Below, piece after piece: positions 32,101 to 40,935 of a stretch of DNA of 64,000 bases. Source of the DNA: Alteromonas indica. GTDB taxonomy: Bacteria; Pseudomonadota; Gammaproteobacteria; Enterobacterales; Alteromonadaceae. A program made the position numbers and the translations under genes. Under the pieces are notes generated by a model, which saw only the letters and a list, made by a program, of their open reading frames with translations, was not told where the DNA came from and did not search any database. The DNA lies in the NCBI GenBank assembly GCA_003056425.1, contig PYVY01000006.1, positions 208,932-272,931 of the forward strand, read 5' to 3'. Within the stretch, counting starts at the first letter, position 1. Every line of letters begins with the position of its first letter.

Positions 32101-32199
32101 TATGAGATAGAAGAAGGTACACAGAACCCTTACTACGGTGCAGCATATTCCTGGCAGGCACCACGTTCAGTTCGGTTATCATTCGAAGCACGTTATTAA
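29179..32199 (+). CDS. Oar-like TonB-dependent receptor
   Basis: An outer-membrane receptor (1006 aa) of the Oar-like class. After a signal peptide ending VFAAG it has an N-terminal carboxypeptidase-regulatory-like beta domain (SISGVVES...GSYRFAKMETGTYNITIKRG, about 30-110), a TonB-box-like MNAERIEVTGARI, a plug with IDRMPIARNITAVALLAPGV and the GTNEWQFDFTANWSP region, and a barrel ending SVRLSFEARY. This class is linked in other bacteria to peptides, glycans or adhesion; the ligand is not known. It lacks the starch operator and converges on the GH16 gene, so a beta-glucan ligand is possible but unproven. ATG follows CAGGGAGAAC. Confidence 0.88.
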   Translation: MIRKSLLALAIGTSLGLSAPVFAAGSTSSISGVVESQDSTQLTVTAVNPDTGFSRTVSVAADGSYRFAKMETGTYNITIKRGDSVVAEDTLRVTLGSNKQADFNVGAMNAERIEVTGARISAIDLSSTDSGLVLGEAEIDRMPIARNITAVALLAPGVVQGDSGFGNVASFGGASVAENACYINGLEVTDTRQGLGCGAVPFEMYKEFQVKTGGFSAEFGRATGGLVNAVTKSGTNEWQFDFTANWSPSSLQEDGSVSRGMGGTGEIFRDNRNDETDEWDYSVSAAGPIIEDKLFFYALVNPRSVSNDFSYGAVFDEYAATDQMRYRESDGTDNLFWGTKIDWDIVEGHRLSYFAYSDQNDAVEDVYGYDAESQTVEEYQGSYLRKRGGEAQSVTYTGYITDDLSVSAMWGEIETQYETTPTNLDCPTITDQRNVPSAEKAPQCGPGGSFGDNFDENTQYRFDIEYYWGDHLIKAGIDKQDRASTRITRPVGGHSYRYFSLESGSNIQGDMGNLYTNTTGAAQDLVSDRIFDGGGSFESDLTAYYIEDKWQVTPSLMLTIGLRKDLFEGAGTTGKTLFDFDTDIAPRLGFSWDVNGDGESKLYGNYGRYYLPIANNTIYRAASGVSDTTTYYTFDDIDSVSGAPIGATPVNGAVENSQTASSVAAVPTQDTFQAQEADPFSRDEYILGYQFTVNDNLTAEVTGTYREVTSALDDYCGIYAYPYCVMLNPGSDMSWYKDGYYWDGSQLDESKLPLFDGNADEGSLTTHTAQTLQLPEGKNEYTSVQLKLNYIEDNYRVNFQYTWARSVGNFEGAVKSDIDQADAGITQDFDFPALMDGADGYQPNDRRHTFKLYGSYDVSEDFIVGFNSSLQSGRPLTAFGQGYPSDDANLYGSYGDTYYILTGCSAALSDEGLCAQDDKQYRYSPRGSVGRTPWTFNLDVSAAYMFSYQEVDMRMTLNIFNLLNSQEEMSTNEHYEIEEGTQNPYYGAAYSWQAPRSVRLSFEARY

Positions 32200-32217
32200 T
32201 TTTATACAAATGATTAG

Positions 32218-32244
32218 GCATGCTTAGGTTATTCCTAAGCATGC
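32218..32244. terminator. 11-bp perfect inverted repeat after Oar-like receptor
   Basis: GCATGCTTAGG (32218-32228) and CCTAAGCATGC (32234-32244) with a 5-base loop, 18 bases after the receptor stop. No T run follows on either strand, so it may protect mRNA ends or act with the next hairpin. Confidence 0.5.
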
Positions 32245-32308
32245 ACTACATCATGTACTGATAAACAGTTCCTTGGACCCGCCTGGCTCCCTGCCGGGCA
32301 ATCCCTTT

Positions 32309-32338
32309 GGCAGAGGTTTACCCCTCTGCCGTTTTCGT
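32309..32338 (+). terminator. Intrinsic terminator between convergent TBDR and GH16 genes
   Basis: An 8-bp stem GGCAGAGG / CCTCTGCC (32309-32316 with 32323-32330), a 6-base loop, then GTTTTCGTTT. It ends the plus-strand receptor transcript just before the convergent GH16 gene. Confidence 0.7.
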
Positions 32339-32344
32339 TTGTGG

Positions 32345-35290
32345 CTACTGTATCAAGACATTATCTACCTGCAGTATTGCTCCTTGCGCTTCCCCCCATT
32401 GTGGAAACACCAACAGTAAATTCAGCTTGCTCAAGGTTAGTCCCTGGGCGGCGAGGTCCGCTAAGCGAAACGAATAGGTTTGCCAATCACCGGGAACGGG
32501 TTGCTGCTGCTCCAGTGAATCTGTTAAGGCAAATTCGGCAACGCTACCATCGCTGGCTTCAACTTTCAGCATAATGGGCACCGCACTGGCGAGGGGTAAC
32601 TGGGCAATGAATAGATCAAATTTTACTACGCTGTCCGGGTTGGCTGTGGCGTAGTCATTCACATTATGCTCAATACTCGCCCGAAATCCGGCTACCGTAG
32701 GCGCCGGGCCAAAATAATCCAATTCTGCTACCAGTCCATGGTTATCGTTACCCGTATTAACTTCACTAAAGCGCGCATTGCCGCAGCAATCCCATAGCGT
32801 CCAGTATGTCGCCAATGCATCCGCGAATAAGGTGTAGGGCTCAGTGATGGTAATGTTCGCTGGGGTAGGGGGCGTCAGCCCGCTCGTAGTAAAATGCACA
32901 TTATCGACCTGTAACACGACTCCTTGTTGATTCCCCCAGTCGGGGAAAATGACCAACGGGGTGTCGACCCGCGACAAATTTAATGTCGAACCCGGCTGGG
33001 TAACCAATTCCTGCAAAGGAATACTGAACGATTTCCACTGGCCCGGGGGGGCCGGCTGAATTATAAAATCGGCACTGCCACACGGATGGCCGCAATCCAC
33101 TTTTATATTGAATCCGCCCGATGTACGAAGGTCTTCCAAAATGAGTAAATCAAACGCAAGTGTATCAAAAGGACGTGCATCAAAGCCTATGGGCGTCCCG
33201 TTGTTATCCGGGGCGCTTTGAAAGTAACCTACCGCTTCGTTAGTGTTAAAGCTAAACTGGCGCACTATATTGTGCTCACTATCTGCAGCGACGACATCTT
33301 CAATATCAAGCTGGCCGCTAGCCACATACTTCCCTGCCACAAACGGCGGGCTATTGGCGTCGTCAAATATACTCAGGCGGGTCAGGCTGGTGGTATCAAA
33401 TTCATAACGAATGTTATCAAGCTCTATTTCCAGCGGGCCGCTTGGCTCTATTACCAAGGTATTGATAATACTGTTTAGGTCGGCGTTATTACCGGGGGCG
33501 TAGCGATTACCACCGGCGATTATCTGAGCTACCGGGACACTCACCTGATGCCATTCATTGTCCAGGGGTAACGATACATCATAATCGCTAACCGCCGGCC
33601 AGCCGCTATCCAGTTTTATCAGTAACCCACTGGCTGCACTATTGTCGAGTACACGCAGAGCAAACTTGAGCTGGCCAAGCTGGGCGTAATCCGACATATC
33701 AACCGCTTCAGCGGCATGCAAATACAGATTGCCGGTATTGCCGGTTTGCCTGACGACTAACGAGGTACCGCCCGCATGGTCTTGTAGCGCGTAGGACAAG
33801 CTGGCATCCGGGTTATAGGTGTCGAAGGTCAGCTGAGCCGCAAGATCATCATCAAACAAGTTGTATAGGGGGCCGCGCACCTTAGTTTGCGGACTGATAT
33901 CCGGCGGTGTATGCCCGGGCACCTCTTGGGCATTAGCATCAACGGTGGCGCAACCCTGGCCGTTAGAGGGATTTACTGAACACTCGTAAACACGTACATA
34001 ATCAATCGCCATGCGTTGGGGAAACGCGCTTTCGTCGATGCCGGTTTCATTTACGTTTGCCGCCCATGAACCGCCCACTGCAAGGTTTAGAAGTAGATGA
34101 AAACGTTCATTGAAGGGGGCATCTGCGGCCCCGGTTTGCCACTGGCCGCTGTCATCCTGATACTGACTGTACCACCCGTCACTGGTTTGCGTGGCATAAT
34201 GAATGTCATCTACATACCAGCGTATTTCATCCTGTTCCCATTCTACTGCGTATTCGTGAAACCCCTCGGCTGGATTAATATTACCCGGCAACCGGTAGGC
34301 TGTTCCCGAATGCACATTGCCCGGCCACTGCCGACCGTAGTGCAAGGTGCCATAGACGCGATTTTCTGCGCTCCCCTCTGCCTGAGGGTCATCTGATGCA
34401 GCAGACAGGTTAACGGCTTCCATAATATCGATTTCGCCGGAGGCCGCCCAACTGCCGTAGACGTAGTCAGACGGTAACATCCAGATCGCTGGCCAGGTGC
34501 CCTGGCCCTCGGGTAACTTAGCCTTTATCTCAAAGCGGCCATAAGTCCAGTCTCCTTTGTTTAGGCTGCGTAGCCGGGCCGAGGTGTAGGGTAGGGTTGC
34601 GGTACTGGCAGGGTTGCCTTGTGGGTTATCGGGGCCGGTAAAATCCTCGCGTCTGGCGGTGATAATCAGCTTACCATCTTGCAGATGGCTGTTGCTGGCC
34701 CGGTCGGTATAACATTGTTGTTCTGCATTACCGCCGCCCCAGCAATTTTGCTCATAGCTCCATTTTGTTAAATCAAGTTGATTGCCGTTAAACTCATCGC
34801 GCCATACCAGCTGCCAACCATTGGCCGCTTGCTGCTGTAACAAACGCGGATCAAAACTAAGCGCCCCGCGTTGCAACGCAAAGGGAACGGCAACCTGAAA
34901 CTGCTGGCCCGGGTGAAGGCGGGCACGGGATAGTGGAAGGTAATGGATTTGCCTGCCACTGTCCCACTGGGCGTTAACCGGCACGTGCGACGGCTTATCG
35001 ATAACTAATCGAAATGGGCCAGTTAAGGTTTGATCACTTAAATTAGTCACATCGACAATGACATTGTACTGGCGGGTGCCCCGATTAAATACCGGGCGAC
35101 CCTGGCTAAGCTGAAGGGCGCTTGATATATCTGTCCATTCACCTTTTGAAGGTGCAACCGCTGAGGCGCTATCCGGCGTAAGGTTAGGTTGGGCAGAAGC
35201 CAGCGCCACGGCGTTAGCCGGCATGGCTATCAATACGCCGGATACGCCGAGCGCGGCAGAGATGTTCCGTACGGTGCTAGGGATTTGCAT
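32345..35290 (-). CDS. Secreted GH16 beta-glucanase (laminarinase-like), multimodular
   Basis: A secreted glycoside hydrolase family 16 enzyme (981 aa), most likely an endo-beta-1,3-glucanase acting on laminarin-type glucans. A signal peptide ends near PANAVALA. An Ig-like N-terminal region (about 50-150) precedes the GH16 domain, which begins WQLVWRDEFNG (159-169) and contains the catalytic GEIDIMEAV with Glu286, Asp288 and Glu291. Beyond about 450 there are three galactose-binding-like modules, the last two each ending in a [LV]VFP[DQ]WG...VLQVDN / ILQVDN pattern, resembling the ExoP-type domain of marine glucanases. Its start shares one base with the stop of the upstream PEP-CTERM-like gene (TAATG) and is preceded by AAGGAG. 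The fine specificity (laminarin versus mixed-linkage glucan) cannot be read from sequence. Confidence 0.9.
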   Translation of the reverse strand: MQIPSTVRNISAALGVSGVLIAMPANAVALASAQPNLTPDSASAVAPSKGEWTDISSALQLSQGRPVFNRGTRQYNVIVDVTNLSDQTLTGPFRLVIDKPSHVPVNAQWDSGRQIHYLPLSRARLHPGQQFQVAVPFALQRGALSFDPRLLQQQAANGWQLVWRDEFNGNQLDLTKWSYEQNCWGGGNAEQQCYTDRASNSHLQDGKLIITARREDFTGPDNPQGNPASTATLPYTSARLRSLNKGDWTYGRFEIKAKLPEGQGTWPAIWMLPSDYVYGSWAASGEIDIMEAVNLSAASDDPQAEGSAENRVYGTLHYGRQWPGNVHSGTAYRLPGNINPAEGFHEYAVEWEQDEIRWYVDDIHYATQTSDGWYSQYQDDSGQWQTGAADAPFNERFHLLLNLAVGGSWAANVNETGIDESAFPQRMAIDYVRVYECSVNPSNGQGCATVDANAQEVPGHTPPDISPQTKVRGPLYNLFDDDLAAQLTFDTYNPDASLSYALQDHAGGTSLVVRQTGNTGNLYLHAAEAVDMSDYAQLGQLKFALRVLDNSAASGLLIKLDSGWPAVSDYDVSLPLDNEWHQVSVPVAQIIAGGNRYAPGNNADLNSIINTLVIEPSGPLEIELDNIRYEFDTTSLTRLSIFDDANSPPFVAGKYVASGQLDIEDVVAADSEHNIVRQFSFNTNEAVGYFQSAPDNNGTPIGFDARPFDTLAFDLLILEDLRTSGGFNIKVDCGHPCGSADFIIQPAPPGQWKSFSIPLQELVTQPGSTLNLSRVDTPLVIFPDWGNQQGVVLQVDNVHFTTSGLTPPTPANITITEPYTLFADALATYWTLWDCCGNARFSEVNTGNDNHGLVAELDYFGPAPTVAGFRASIEHNVNDYATANPDSVVKFDLFIAQLPLASAVPIMLKVEASDGSVAEFALTDSLEQQQPVPGDWQTYSFRLADLAAQGLTLSKLNLLLVFPQWGEAQGAILQVDNVLIQ

Positions 35291-35955
35291 TACCGTATCT
35301 CCTTCGTTGTCCGCCGGGCGCGGCCTAACAAACCGAAGCCCATTATGGCCAGCAGCGCGGTGGACGTAGCCGGTACCGAGGCAGGCCGAAACGGTTCAAT
35401 GGATAACTGTTGAATATCCATCCACGCGGCTGCGCCATCAAAATTACTCAGTAACTGTACTTCCAGTGACCAGCCTGTTTGATTAGCAAAGCTATCAGCC
35501 AATAAAAAGGTACCCTGGTAATTAGCTGCGCCATTGATGTCGGGCGTACCAAATAAGGTGCCAACCTCACCTTCTGCATTGAATAACTGGCCACTGCCAT
35601 CATTAAAGCCCATGGCAAAATAATCCGCTGACAGCGAAGGCTGATTGGCTAGGGTACTATCCACCGAAAAGCGATAGTGTAAAACTAGCGGATCAGTGCC
35701 AGAAAGGCTGAAATCTACTGGTTGATAGAGCAAATTAATAAACGCAGAAGAACTATCTATTTCAATGTGGGCCTGGCATCCATCAGTCTTGGAGACAATC
35801 GAAAAGTCACTAGATGTAGCGGGGCCTGGAACAGATTCCGTAGTCCAGCCGGAATAATCACACCGGCTAAAGTCGGCATTGGTTATACTGGCAGCCTGCA
35901 CGTTATAGGTCGACACTATACAGCCAGTCAGTATCCCTAAAGCGAATTTTTTCAT
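35290..35955 (-). CDS. PEP-CTERM-like exported protein, coupled to GH16
   Basis: A small secreted protein (221 aa) with a signal peptide ending NVQAAS, a beta-rich middle (NADFSRCDYSGWTTE..., possibly carbohydrate-binding-like) and a C-terminal sorting tail: VPATSTALLAIMGFGLLG, a hydrophobic helix, then RARR. This has the layout of PEP-CTERM, with PAT in place of PEP, a variation seen in Alteromonadales. Such tails are processed by exosortase; no exosortase gene is in the window, but an exosortase-associated acyltransferase is encoded at 43773. The gene heads a two-gene operon with the GH16 glucanase, the stop and start sharing one base. Two LacI-type sites lie upstream. The function of the middle domain is unknown. 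Confidence 0.72.
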   Translation of the reverse strand: MKKFALGILTGCIVSTYNVQAASITNADFSRCDYSGWTTESVPGPATSSDFSIVSKTDGCQAHIEIDSSSAFINLLYQPVDFSLSGTDPLVLHYRFSVDSTLANQPSLSADYFAMGFNDGSGQLFNAEGEVGTLFGTPDINGAANYQGTFLLADSFANQTGWSLEVQLLSNFDGAAAWMDIQQLSIEPFRPASVPATSTALLAIMGFGLLGRARRTTKEIR

Positions 35956-35970
35956 AGCAGCATCCTTGAA

Positions 35971-35984
35971 TGTTAGCGCTTACA
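35971..35984. promoter_or_regulatory. LacI-type operator candidate, glucanase operon, proximal
   Basis: TGTTAGCGCTTACA, a near-perfect palindrome around GCGC, 16 bases upstream of the PEP-CTERM-like start codon, where bound repressor would block transcription. It differs from the starch operator, so another LacI-family protein encoded elsewhere is expected. Confidence 0.65.
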
Positions 35985-36061
35985 TTTACACCTTGAGTAA
36001 GCGGTTCGTTGCGGTAACGGGCTCGCCAGTGCCATATGGCACTGGGCAGTTAAGCTAGCAA

Positions 36062-36075
36062 TGGTAGCGCTTACA
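36062..36075. promoter_or_regulatory. LacI-type operator candidate, glucanase operon, distal
   Basis: TGGTAGCGCTTACA differs from the proximal site at one base. The centres are 91 bases apart, close to nine helical turns, a spacing that permits looping. Confidence 0.62.
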
Positions 36076-36257
36076 AATTAGCCAGTATGCTGGTTTATGT
36101 CAACAAAATGTTAACGAAATTGGCGTGGTTACCTTCTCAGAAGGGGAAAGGTTTGCTGGGTCTGGCAAACCTCAGGCGAGTGGTTTTAACGGGCTAGGGG
36201 CCAGCTAATTGCGTATAGAGAGCAATAATATTCCCACACACGTACCGGCCCCGGTAA

Positions 36258-37247
36258 CTATGTGTAAACCCGAGGTGTCGTATTAGACAGCATTGCTTGC
36301 GCCAGCGTAAAGCCTAACCGTGCCGCTAAACGGGCGGTACGACAGTCTATATCATAACGGGGGTTCAGTTCGGCAATGTCTGCCAACTGCCAACTGACCC
36401 CAGCTGAACTGGCCGCGTTACCTAACCAATTCAGCAGTTTTATTACGTGTATCGGGTCAACCCCCAGCGCCGCCGGCGCACTTACCCCAGGCGCTGCATA
36501 GCCGGGAAATGCATCCATGCACACAGTGACATACAAGTTATCTATATAACGCAACATCGGTGCAACGGCTATTTTTGCAGTATCAAACGAAAAGTCGGTA
36601 TCACTGATTACGGTGCATTGTTTTTGGTTGGCAAATTCAAATAGCGCGGCGCTATTGCTGGCCCTGGACACGCCCAGACAAACATAGTGGAAAGCGCGCT
36701 GGTGGGTGTCGCACCATTGTGCAATTTGCCGAAACGGCGTGCCGGAGCTTGGCCCTGTCGCCGGGCTGCGTAAATCTAGATGGGCATCGATATTAATGAT
36801 GCCAATGGTCTGCTTGGGTGGCAGATGTTGGGCCAAGGCTAAATAGCTGCCTACCGCAATATCGTGGCTGCCTCCCAGCGATAAAACTGCATGGGAGTGG
36901 CGTAATAACCCTGCCAGTTTTTGCTGGTAATGATGTTGGGTGGCAGGCAAATCTGAATATACCGGAGTATTACCACAGTCATAGAGCTCGGCTTGCCAGG
37001 GCCAGGCTACTGAAGCCAGCATTTTACGTAAATACGTCGGGCCCTCGGCAGCGCCAACCCGGCCCTGGTTGAGACGTGCACCTTCATCGCTTGGATAACC
37101 TATTACCGCCAGCTGCTTTGTCGGGCTATCTTTGCTAGCGGGCGTTTGAGGGGGACTAAAGCGAACCACATGATGCCATAATAAAGCGCGGGCATGGTTG
37201 AACGCTGCGTCTTCTGTTCGGCCGCACCATAGCTGTTCAACCGACAT
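36258..37247 (-). CDS. hutG: Formimidoylglutamase
   Basis: The final histidine-degradation step, hydrolysing N-formimidoyl-glutamate to glutamate and formamide. It is an arginase/ureohydrolase-fold enzyme (329 aa) with the binuclear manganese ligands visible in LGGSHDIAVGSY, NIDAHLDLR and VCMDAFPGYAAPGVSAPAA. The last motif is typical of HutG rather than arginase or agmatinase. It is translated after hutI, whose end overlaps its start by 11 bases, and both face away from hutCUH. Confidence 0.92.
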   Translation of the reverse strand: MSVEQLWCGRTEDAAFNHARALLWHHVVRFSPPQTPASKDSPTKQLAVIGYPSDEGARLNQGRVGAAEGPTYLRKMLASVAWPWQAELYDCGNTPVYSDLPATQHHYQQKLAGLLRHSHAVLSLGGSHDIAVGSYLALAQHLPPKQTIGIINIDAHLDLRSPATGPSSGTPFRQIAQWCDTHQRAFHYVCLGVSRASNSAALFEFANQKQCTVISDTDFSFDTAKIAVAPMLRYIDNLYVTVCMDAFPGYAAPGVSAPAALGVDPIHVIKLLNWLGNAASSAGVSWQLADIAELNPRYDIDCRTARLAARLGFTLAQAMLSNTTPRVYT

Positions 37248-38448
37248 ATTTTCCTCCTATCCACCGCGCCGTAGGGCGATAGCCATTTATTTCATAAATC
37301 AGCGCGGTAGGGGTATCAACATTCCATAAACAACAATCTGCGGCCATTCCGGCTTTAAGCATTCCCTTGTTGGTTAAACCAAGAGCGCTGGCGGCGTGGC
37401 GGGTTATTCCGGCGAGGGCCTCCTCGGGCGTCAATCCAAACAGCACACAGGCCATATTGGCACAGGTTAACAAAGAGCTGACCGGCGAGGTACCCGGGTT
37501 ACAATCTGTAGCAACTGCCATCGGGACCTTATACTGGCGAAGCGCTGCGATGGGCGGCAGCTGTTGTTCCTTTAAATAATAAAAAGCCCCCGGTAACAAA
37601 ACCGCTACACACCCGCTATCGGCTAGCGCAGGTACGTCATCAGCGGATAGGTATTCAAGGTGATCAGCGCTTAACGCCTGGTATTCAGCTGCCAACCTGG
37701 CGCTGTGAGTATTAGTTAATTGCTCGGCGTGGACCTTGACCGGTAAACCGTGGTTTTTTGCTGCCGCAAAGACTTGTCGTGTTTGGTCAAGGGTAAAGCC
37801 GACAGTTTCGCAAAACACGTCCACCGCCTGGGCAAGCTGTTGCTCAGCCACCAGTGGAATCATTCGGGTACAAACAAAGTCTATGTACGCCTGGGCATTA
37901 TCGCGGTATTCAGCCGGCACGGCATGGGCGCCTAGATACGTTCTTATTACCTGCACTGGCAGATGCCGGGCCAGTGCGCGGGCGACATTAAGTATCTTTA
38001 CTTCGGTGTGCTGGTCCAGCCCATAGCCCGATTTAACTTCCAGGGTTGTTACCCCTTCGTCTATCAGCCGCTGGGCGCGGCGCATACTTTGCTGCAACAA
38101 GTCGCTGGCCTCGGCAGCGCGGGTTTCCCGGACCGAATTTAAAATTCCCCCGCCGGCACCGGCGATAGTGGCGTAGGGCACACCATCAAGCCGTTGGCTG
38201 AACTCATCGGCTCTGGAGCCGGCATAAATCAGGTGGGTATGACAATCGATAAAGCCAGGCAGACACCACTGGTTTTTGGCATCAATGGACCGATGGGGGC
38301 GCTGCTGCCAATCAGCGGCGGGGCCCACCGCCACAATGTCATTCTCATGTATCCATAGTTCGCTATCACACAGGATACCGTTTGACCCCGATGGCAAAGA
38401 GCTATCCATGGTCATCAGGTTAACATTGTAAATTCGCGTTGTAGTCAT
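37237..38448 (-). CDS. hutI: Imidazolonepropionase
   Basis: Third step of histidine catabolism: hydrolyses imidazolone-5-propionate to formimidoylglutamate. It is an amidohydrolase-superfamily metalloenzyme (403 aa) with the metal ligands in PGFIDCHTHLIYAGSRADEF, KVHAEQLTN and the ATDCNPGTS region, and the family signature EVKSGYGLD. First gene of the hutI-hutG operon; its promoter shares the 91-base divergent region with hutC, which holds a HutC box, so histidine or urocanate should induce both directions. Confidence 0.95.
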   Translation of the reverse strand: MTTTRIYNVNLMTMDSSLPSGSNGILCDSELWIHENDIVAVGPAADWQQRPHRSIDAKNQWCLPGFIDCHTHLIYAGSRADEFSQRLDGVPYATIAGAGGGILNSVRETRAAEASDLLQQSMRRAQRLIDEGVTTLEVKSGYGLDQHTEVKILNVARALARHLPVQVIRTYLGAHAVPAEYRDNAQAYIDFVCTRMIPLVAEQQLAQAVDVFCETVGFTLDQTRQVFAAAKNHGLPVKVHAEQLTNTHSARLAAEYQALSADHLEYLSADDVPALADSGCVAVLLPGAFYYLKEQQLPPIAALRQYKVPMAVATDCNPGTSPVSSLLTCANMACVLFGLTPEEALAGITRHAASALGLTNKGMLKAGMAADCCLWNVDTPTALIYEINGYRPTARWIGGKYVG

Positions 38449-38481
38449 TGCGGCACCGCCGAAGTTATTAGGCTGTCTATA

Positions 38482-38495
38482 CTTGTATATACAAG
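38482..38495. promoter_or_regulatory. HutC operator
   Basis: CTTGTATATACAAG, a perfect 14-bp palindrome in the hutI/hutC gap. It contains TGTATATACA, the core recognised by HutC repressors in Pseudomonas and relatives. It can control both divergent operons. Confidence 0.88.
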
Positions 38496-38539
38496 ATAGT
38501 TGGCATAAAGTAACATTAAATTAACAAGTGGGCCAGCTT

Positions 38540-39256
38540 ATGCAGCCACAGTTTGTCAGAATAAAAGCACAGCTTGTCAGTGCCATTGAACAGGGTAGCT
38601 TAAAACCAGGCGATAAAATTGCTTCTGAAAATCAGTTGGCCAGCGATTTCGGCGTGAGCCGAATGACTGCCCGCCAAGCGCTATCGGAACTTGTTGCTGA
38701 AGGGATTTTGGCCCGCTCGCAGGGCCTTGGCACCTTTGTTAGCGATGAACGGCCGATGAGTTCGATGCTGACGATTGTGGGAATCAAACAGGAAATTGAG
38801 CAGCGCCATCATCAATACGATGTTCAGGTATTAAGCCATGAAGCTCGGCGCGCGGATAAAGTCACCGCGGGATACCTGGGGTATGAAGCATCACAACAGT
38901 TGTTCTACAGCCAACTGGTACATTTGGAAAACCGCCTGCCGGTTCAGCTTGAAACACGGTGGGTTAACCCACGTATAGCAACAGATTTTTTGCTGCAAGA
39001 TCTTACTCAAGTGAGTATCAATACCTATTTACATCGGGTCGCCCCGCTTACCGAAGCAGACCATATTGTAGAAGCGATACATGCTGATGCGCGCACCGCC
39101 AGTTGGTTAAGTATCACCACCGGCGATGCATGTTTGTGTATCCATCGCAGAACCTATTGTGGTCAGGGAATTGTTAGTGTGGCCACCTTAATTCACCCTG
39201 GTAGCCGGTACCGTTTAGGCAGCCATTTGCAGTTTACCGCCACGGATAAGGGCTAA
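38540..39256 (+). CDS. hutC: Histidine utilisation repressor HutC (GntR family)
   Basis: A GntR/HutC-subfamily repressor (238 aa) that senses urocanate. The N-terminal winged helix shows [19 protein letters not shown] and [20 protein letters not shown]; a UTRA ligand domain follows (about 90-230, [18 protein letters not shown]). ATG 38540 gives a standard N-terminus; an in-frame GTG at 38528 would add four residues. It heads hutC-hutU-hutH, with 2 bases to hutU, and lies 45 bases from its own predicted operator, implying autorepression. Confidence 0.92.
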   Translation: MQPQFVRIKAQLVSAIEQGSLKPGDKIASENQLASDFGVSRMTARQALSELVAEGILARSQGLGTFVSDERPMSSMLTIVGIKQEIEQRHHQYDVQVLSHEARRADKVTAGYLGYEASQQLFYSQLVHLENRLPVQLETRWVNPRIATDFLLQDLTQVSINTYLHRVAPLTEADHIVEAIHADARTASWLSITTGDACLCIHRRTYCGQGIVSVATLIHPGSRYRLGSHLQFTATDKG

Positions 39257-39258
39257 TT

Positions 39259-40935
39259 ATGAAGCGCCTGGATACCCACCGAATTATTCGCTCTCCTATC
39301 GGCAACACGCTTAGCGCGCGGAGCTGGCAAACCGAAGCAATACTACGCATGTTGATGAACAATCTTGACCCTGCGGTAGCCGAACATCCTCAATCGCTGG
39401 TGGTTTACGGCGGCATTGGGCGGGCCGCCCGAGACTGGTCTGCCTATGACAAAATCGTGGAAGTTATTAAACGTCTGGCGGATGACGAAACCCTGTTAAT
39501 CCAATCGGGAAAGCCGGTGGGGGTGTTTCCCACGCATGCTAATGCGCCACGGGTGCTCATCGCCAATTCCAATTTAGTGGGACGTTGGGCGACCTGGGAC
39601 CATTTTAATGAGCTCGATCGTAAAGGTTTAATGATGTACGGCCAGATGACTGCCGGGTCATGGATATATATCGGCTCACAAGGTATCGTGCAAGGGACAT
39701 ACGAAACATTTGTCAGTGTGGCAAAAAAACACTTTAATGGAAGTAGTCAGGGGCGTTGGATTCTGACCGCCGGCCTGGGCGGGATGGGCGGCGCACAGCC
39801 CCTTGCCGCCACAATGGCCGGCTATTCCCTGCTTGCGGTTGAAGTGGATGAAACCCGCATTGATTACCGCCTTAAAAATGGCTATCTGGACAGCAAAGCG
39901 TACGATTTAGCCGACGCCCTGGCGCAGATCAACCGCGCCAACCAGCAGGGTACCCCGGTGTCCATTGGCTTATTGGGGAACGCCGCTACGGTGTACCATG
40001 CCTTACTTGCTCAGCACATCATTCCTGACGTGGTAACCGACCAAACCAGTGCGCACGATCCGCTGAATGGTTACTTGCCGGAAGGATGGACTATGGCGCA
40101 AGCGGCAGCCCAACGCCAAACTAACCCTAACAGGGTGATTCACGCGGCTAAACTTTCCATCGCTAATCAGGTTAAGGCCATGCTGAAAATGCAAAGTTGC
40201 GGGGCTGCCACGCTGGATTACGGCAATAATATTCGTCAGATGGCGATGGAGTCGGGGGTAGATAATGCGTTTGATTTTCCCGGCTTCGTTCCGGCCTATA
40301 TCAGGCCTTTATTCTGTCGTGGTATCGGGCCGTTTCGCTGGGTAGCGCTATCGGGCGATCCACAGGATATTTATAAGACAGATGACCGGGTAAAACAATT
40401 GATTGACGATCCGCACCTGCACCAATGGCTGGATATGGCGCGAGCGCGCATTGCATTTCAAGGATTACCAGCGCGTATATGCTGGGTGGGGTTAGGGCAA
40501 CGTTTACGCCTTGGTCTGGCATTTAATGAGATGGTCAGAACCGGTGAATTATCCGCGCCGATAGTCATTGGCCGCGATCATCTGGATTCTGGCTCAGTGG
40601 CATCGCCAAACCGGGAAACTGAGGCTATGCAGGATGGCTCGGACGCGGTAGCCGATTGGCCGCTACTAAACGCATTATTAAATACCGCCAGCGGGGCCAC
40701 CTGGGTAAGTGTGCATCAGGGGGGCGGCGTGGGCATGGGGTTTAGCCAGCACGCCGGTATGGTGATAGTTTGCGATGGCAGTGTTGAAGCCGACCAACGG
40801 CTTCGTCGAGTCTTGCACAACGACCCCGCCAGCGGGGTGATGCGCCATGCAGATGCGGGTTATTCCCTGGCCCAGGAGTGTGCCCAAGCCCATCAACTGG
40901 ACTTACCGATGCAGGGCTCCGCTCATGAACAGTAG
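39259..40935 (+). CDS. hutU: Urocanate hydratase
   Basis: Second histidine-degradation step, converting urocanate to imidazolonepropionate with tightly bound NAD as electrophile. The protein (558 aa) shows [29 protein letters not shown], the NAD-binding [18 protein letters not shown] near residue 173, [23 protein letters not shown], and the C-terminal [22 protein letters not shown] precedes the ATG. Its end overlaps the hutH start by 11 bases. Confidence 0.96.
   Translation: MKRLDTHRIIRSPIGNTLSARSWQTEAILRMLMNNLDPAVAEHPQSLVVYGGIGRAARDWSAYDKIVEVIKRLADDETLLIQSGKPVGVFPTHANAPRVLIANSNLVGRWATWDHFNELDRKGLMMYGQMTAGSWIYIGSQGIVQGTYETFVSVAKKHFNGSSQGRWILTAGLGGMGGAQPLAATMAGYSLLAVEVDETRIDYRLKNGYLDSKAYDLADALAQINRANQQGTPVSIGLLGNAATVYHALLAQHIIPDVVTDQTSAHDPLNGYLPEGWTMAQAAAQRQTNPNRVIHAAKLSIANQVKAMLKMQSCGAATLDYGNNIRQMAMESGVDNAFDFPGFVPAYIRPLFCRGIGPFRWVALSGDPQDIYKTDDRVKQLIDDPHLHQWLDMARARIAFQGLPARICWVGLGQRLRLGLAFNEMVRTGELSAPIVIGRDHLDSGSVASPNRETEAMQDGSDAVADWPLLNALLNTASGATWVSVHQGGGVGMGFSQHAGMVIVCDGSVEADQRLRRVLHNDPASGVMRHADAGYSLAQECAQAHQLDLPMQGSAHEQ

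Larger units (their letters stand above)
35956..36257. promoter_or_regulatory. Control region upstream of the PEP-CTERM-like/GH16 operon
   Basis: A 302-base gap between the minus-strand PEP-CTERM-like gene and the end of hutG. It contains two LacI-type palindromes (35971-35984 and 36062-36075). No gene is seen. Confidence 0.55.
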
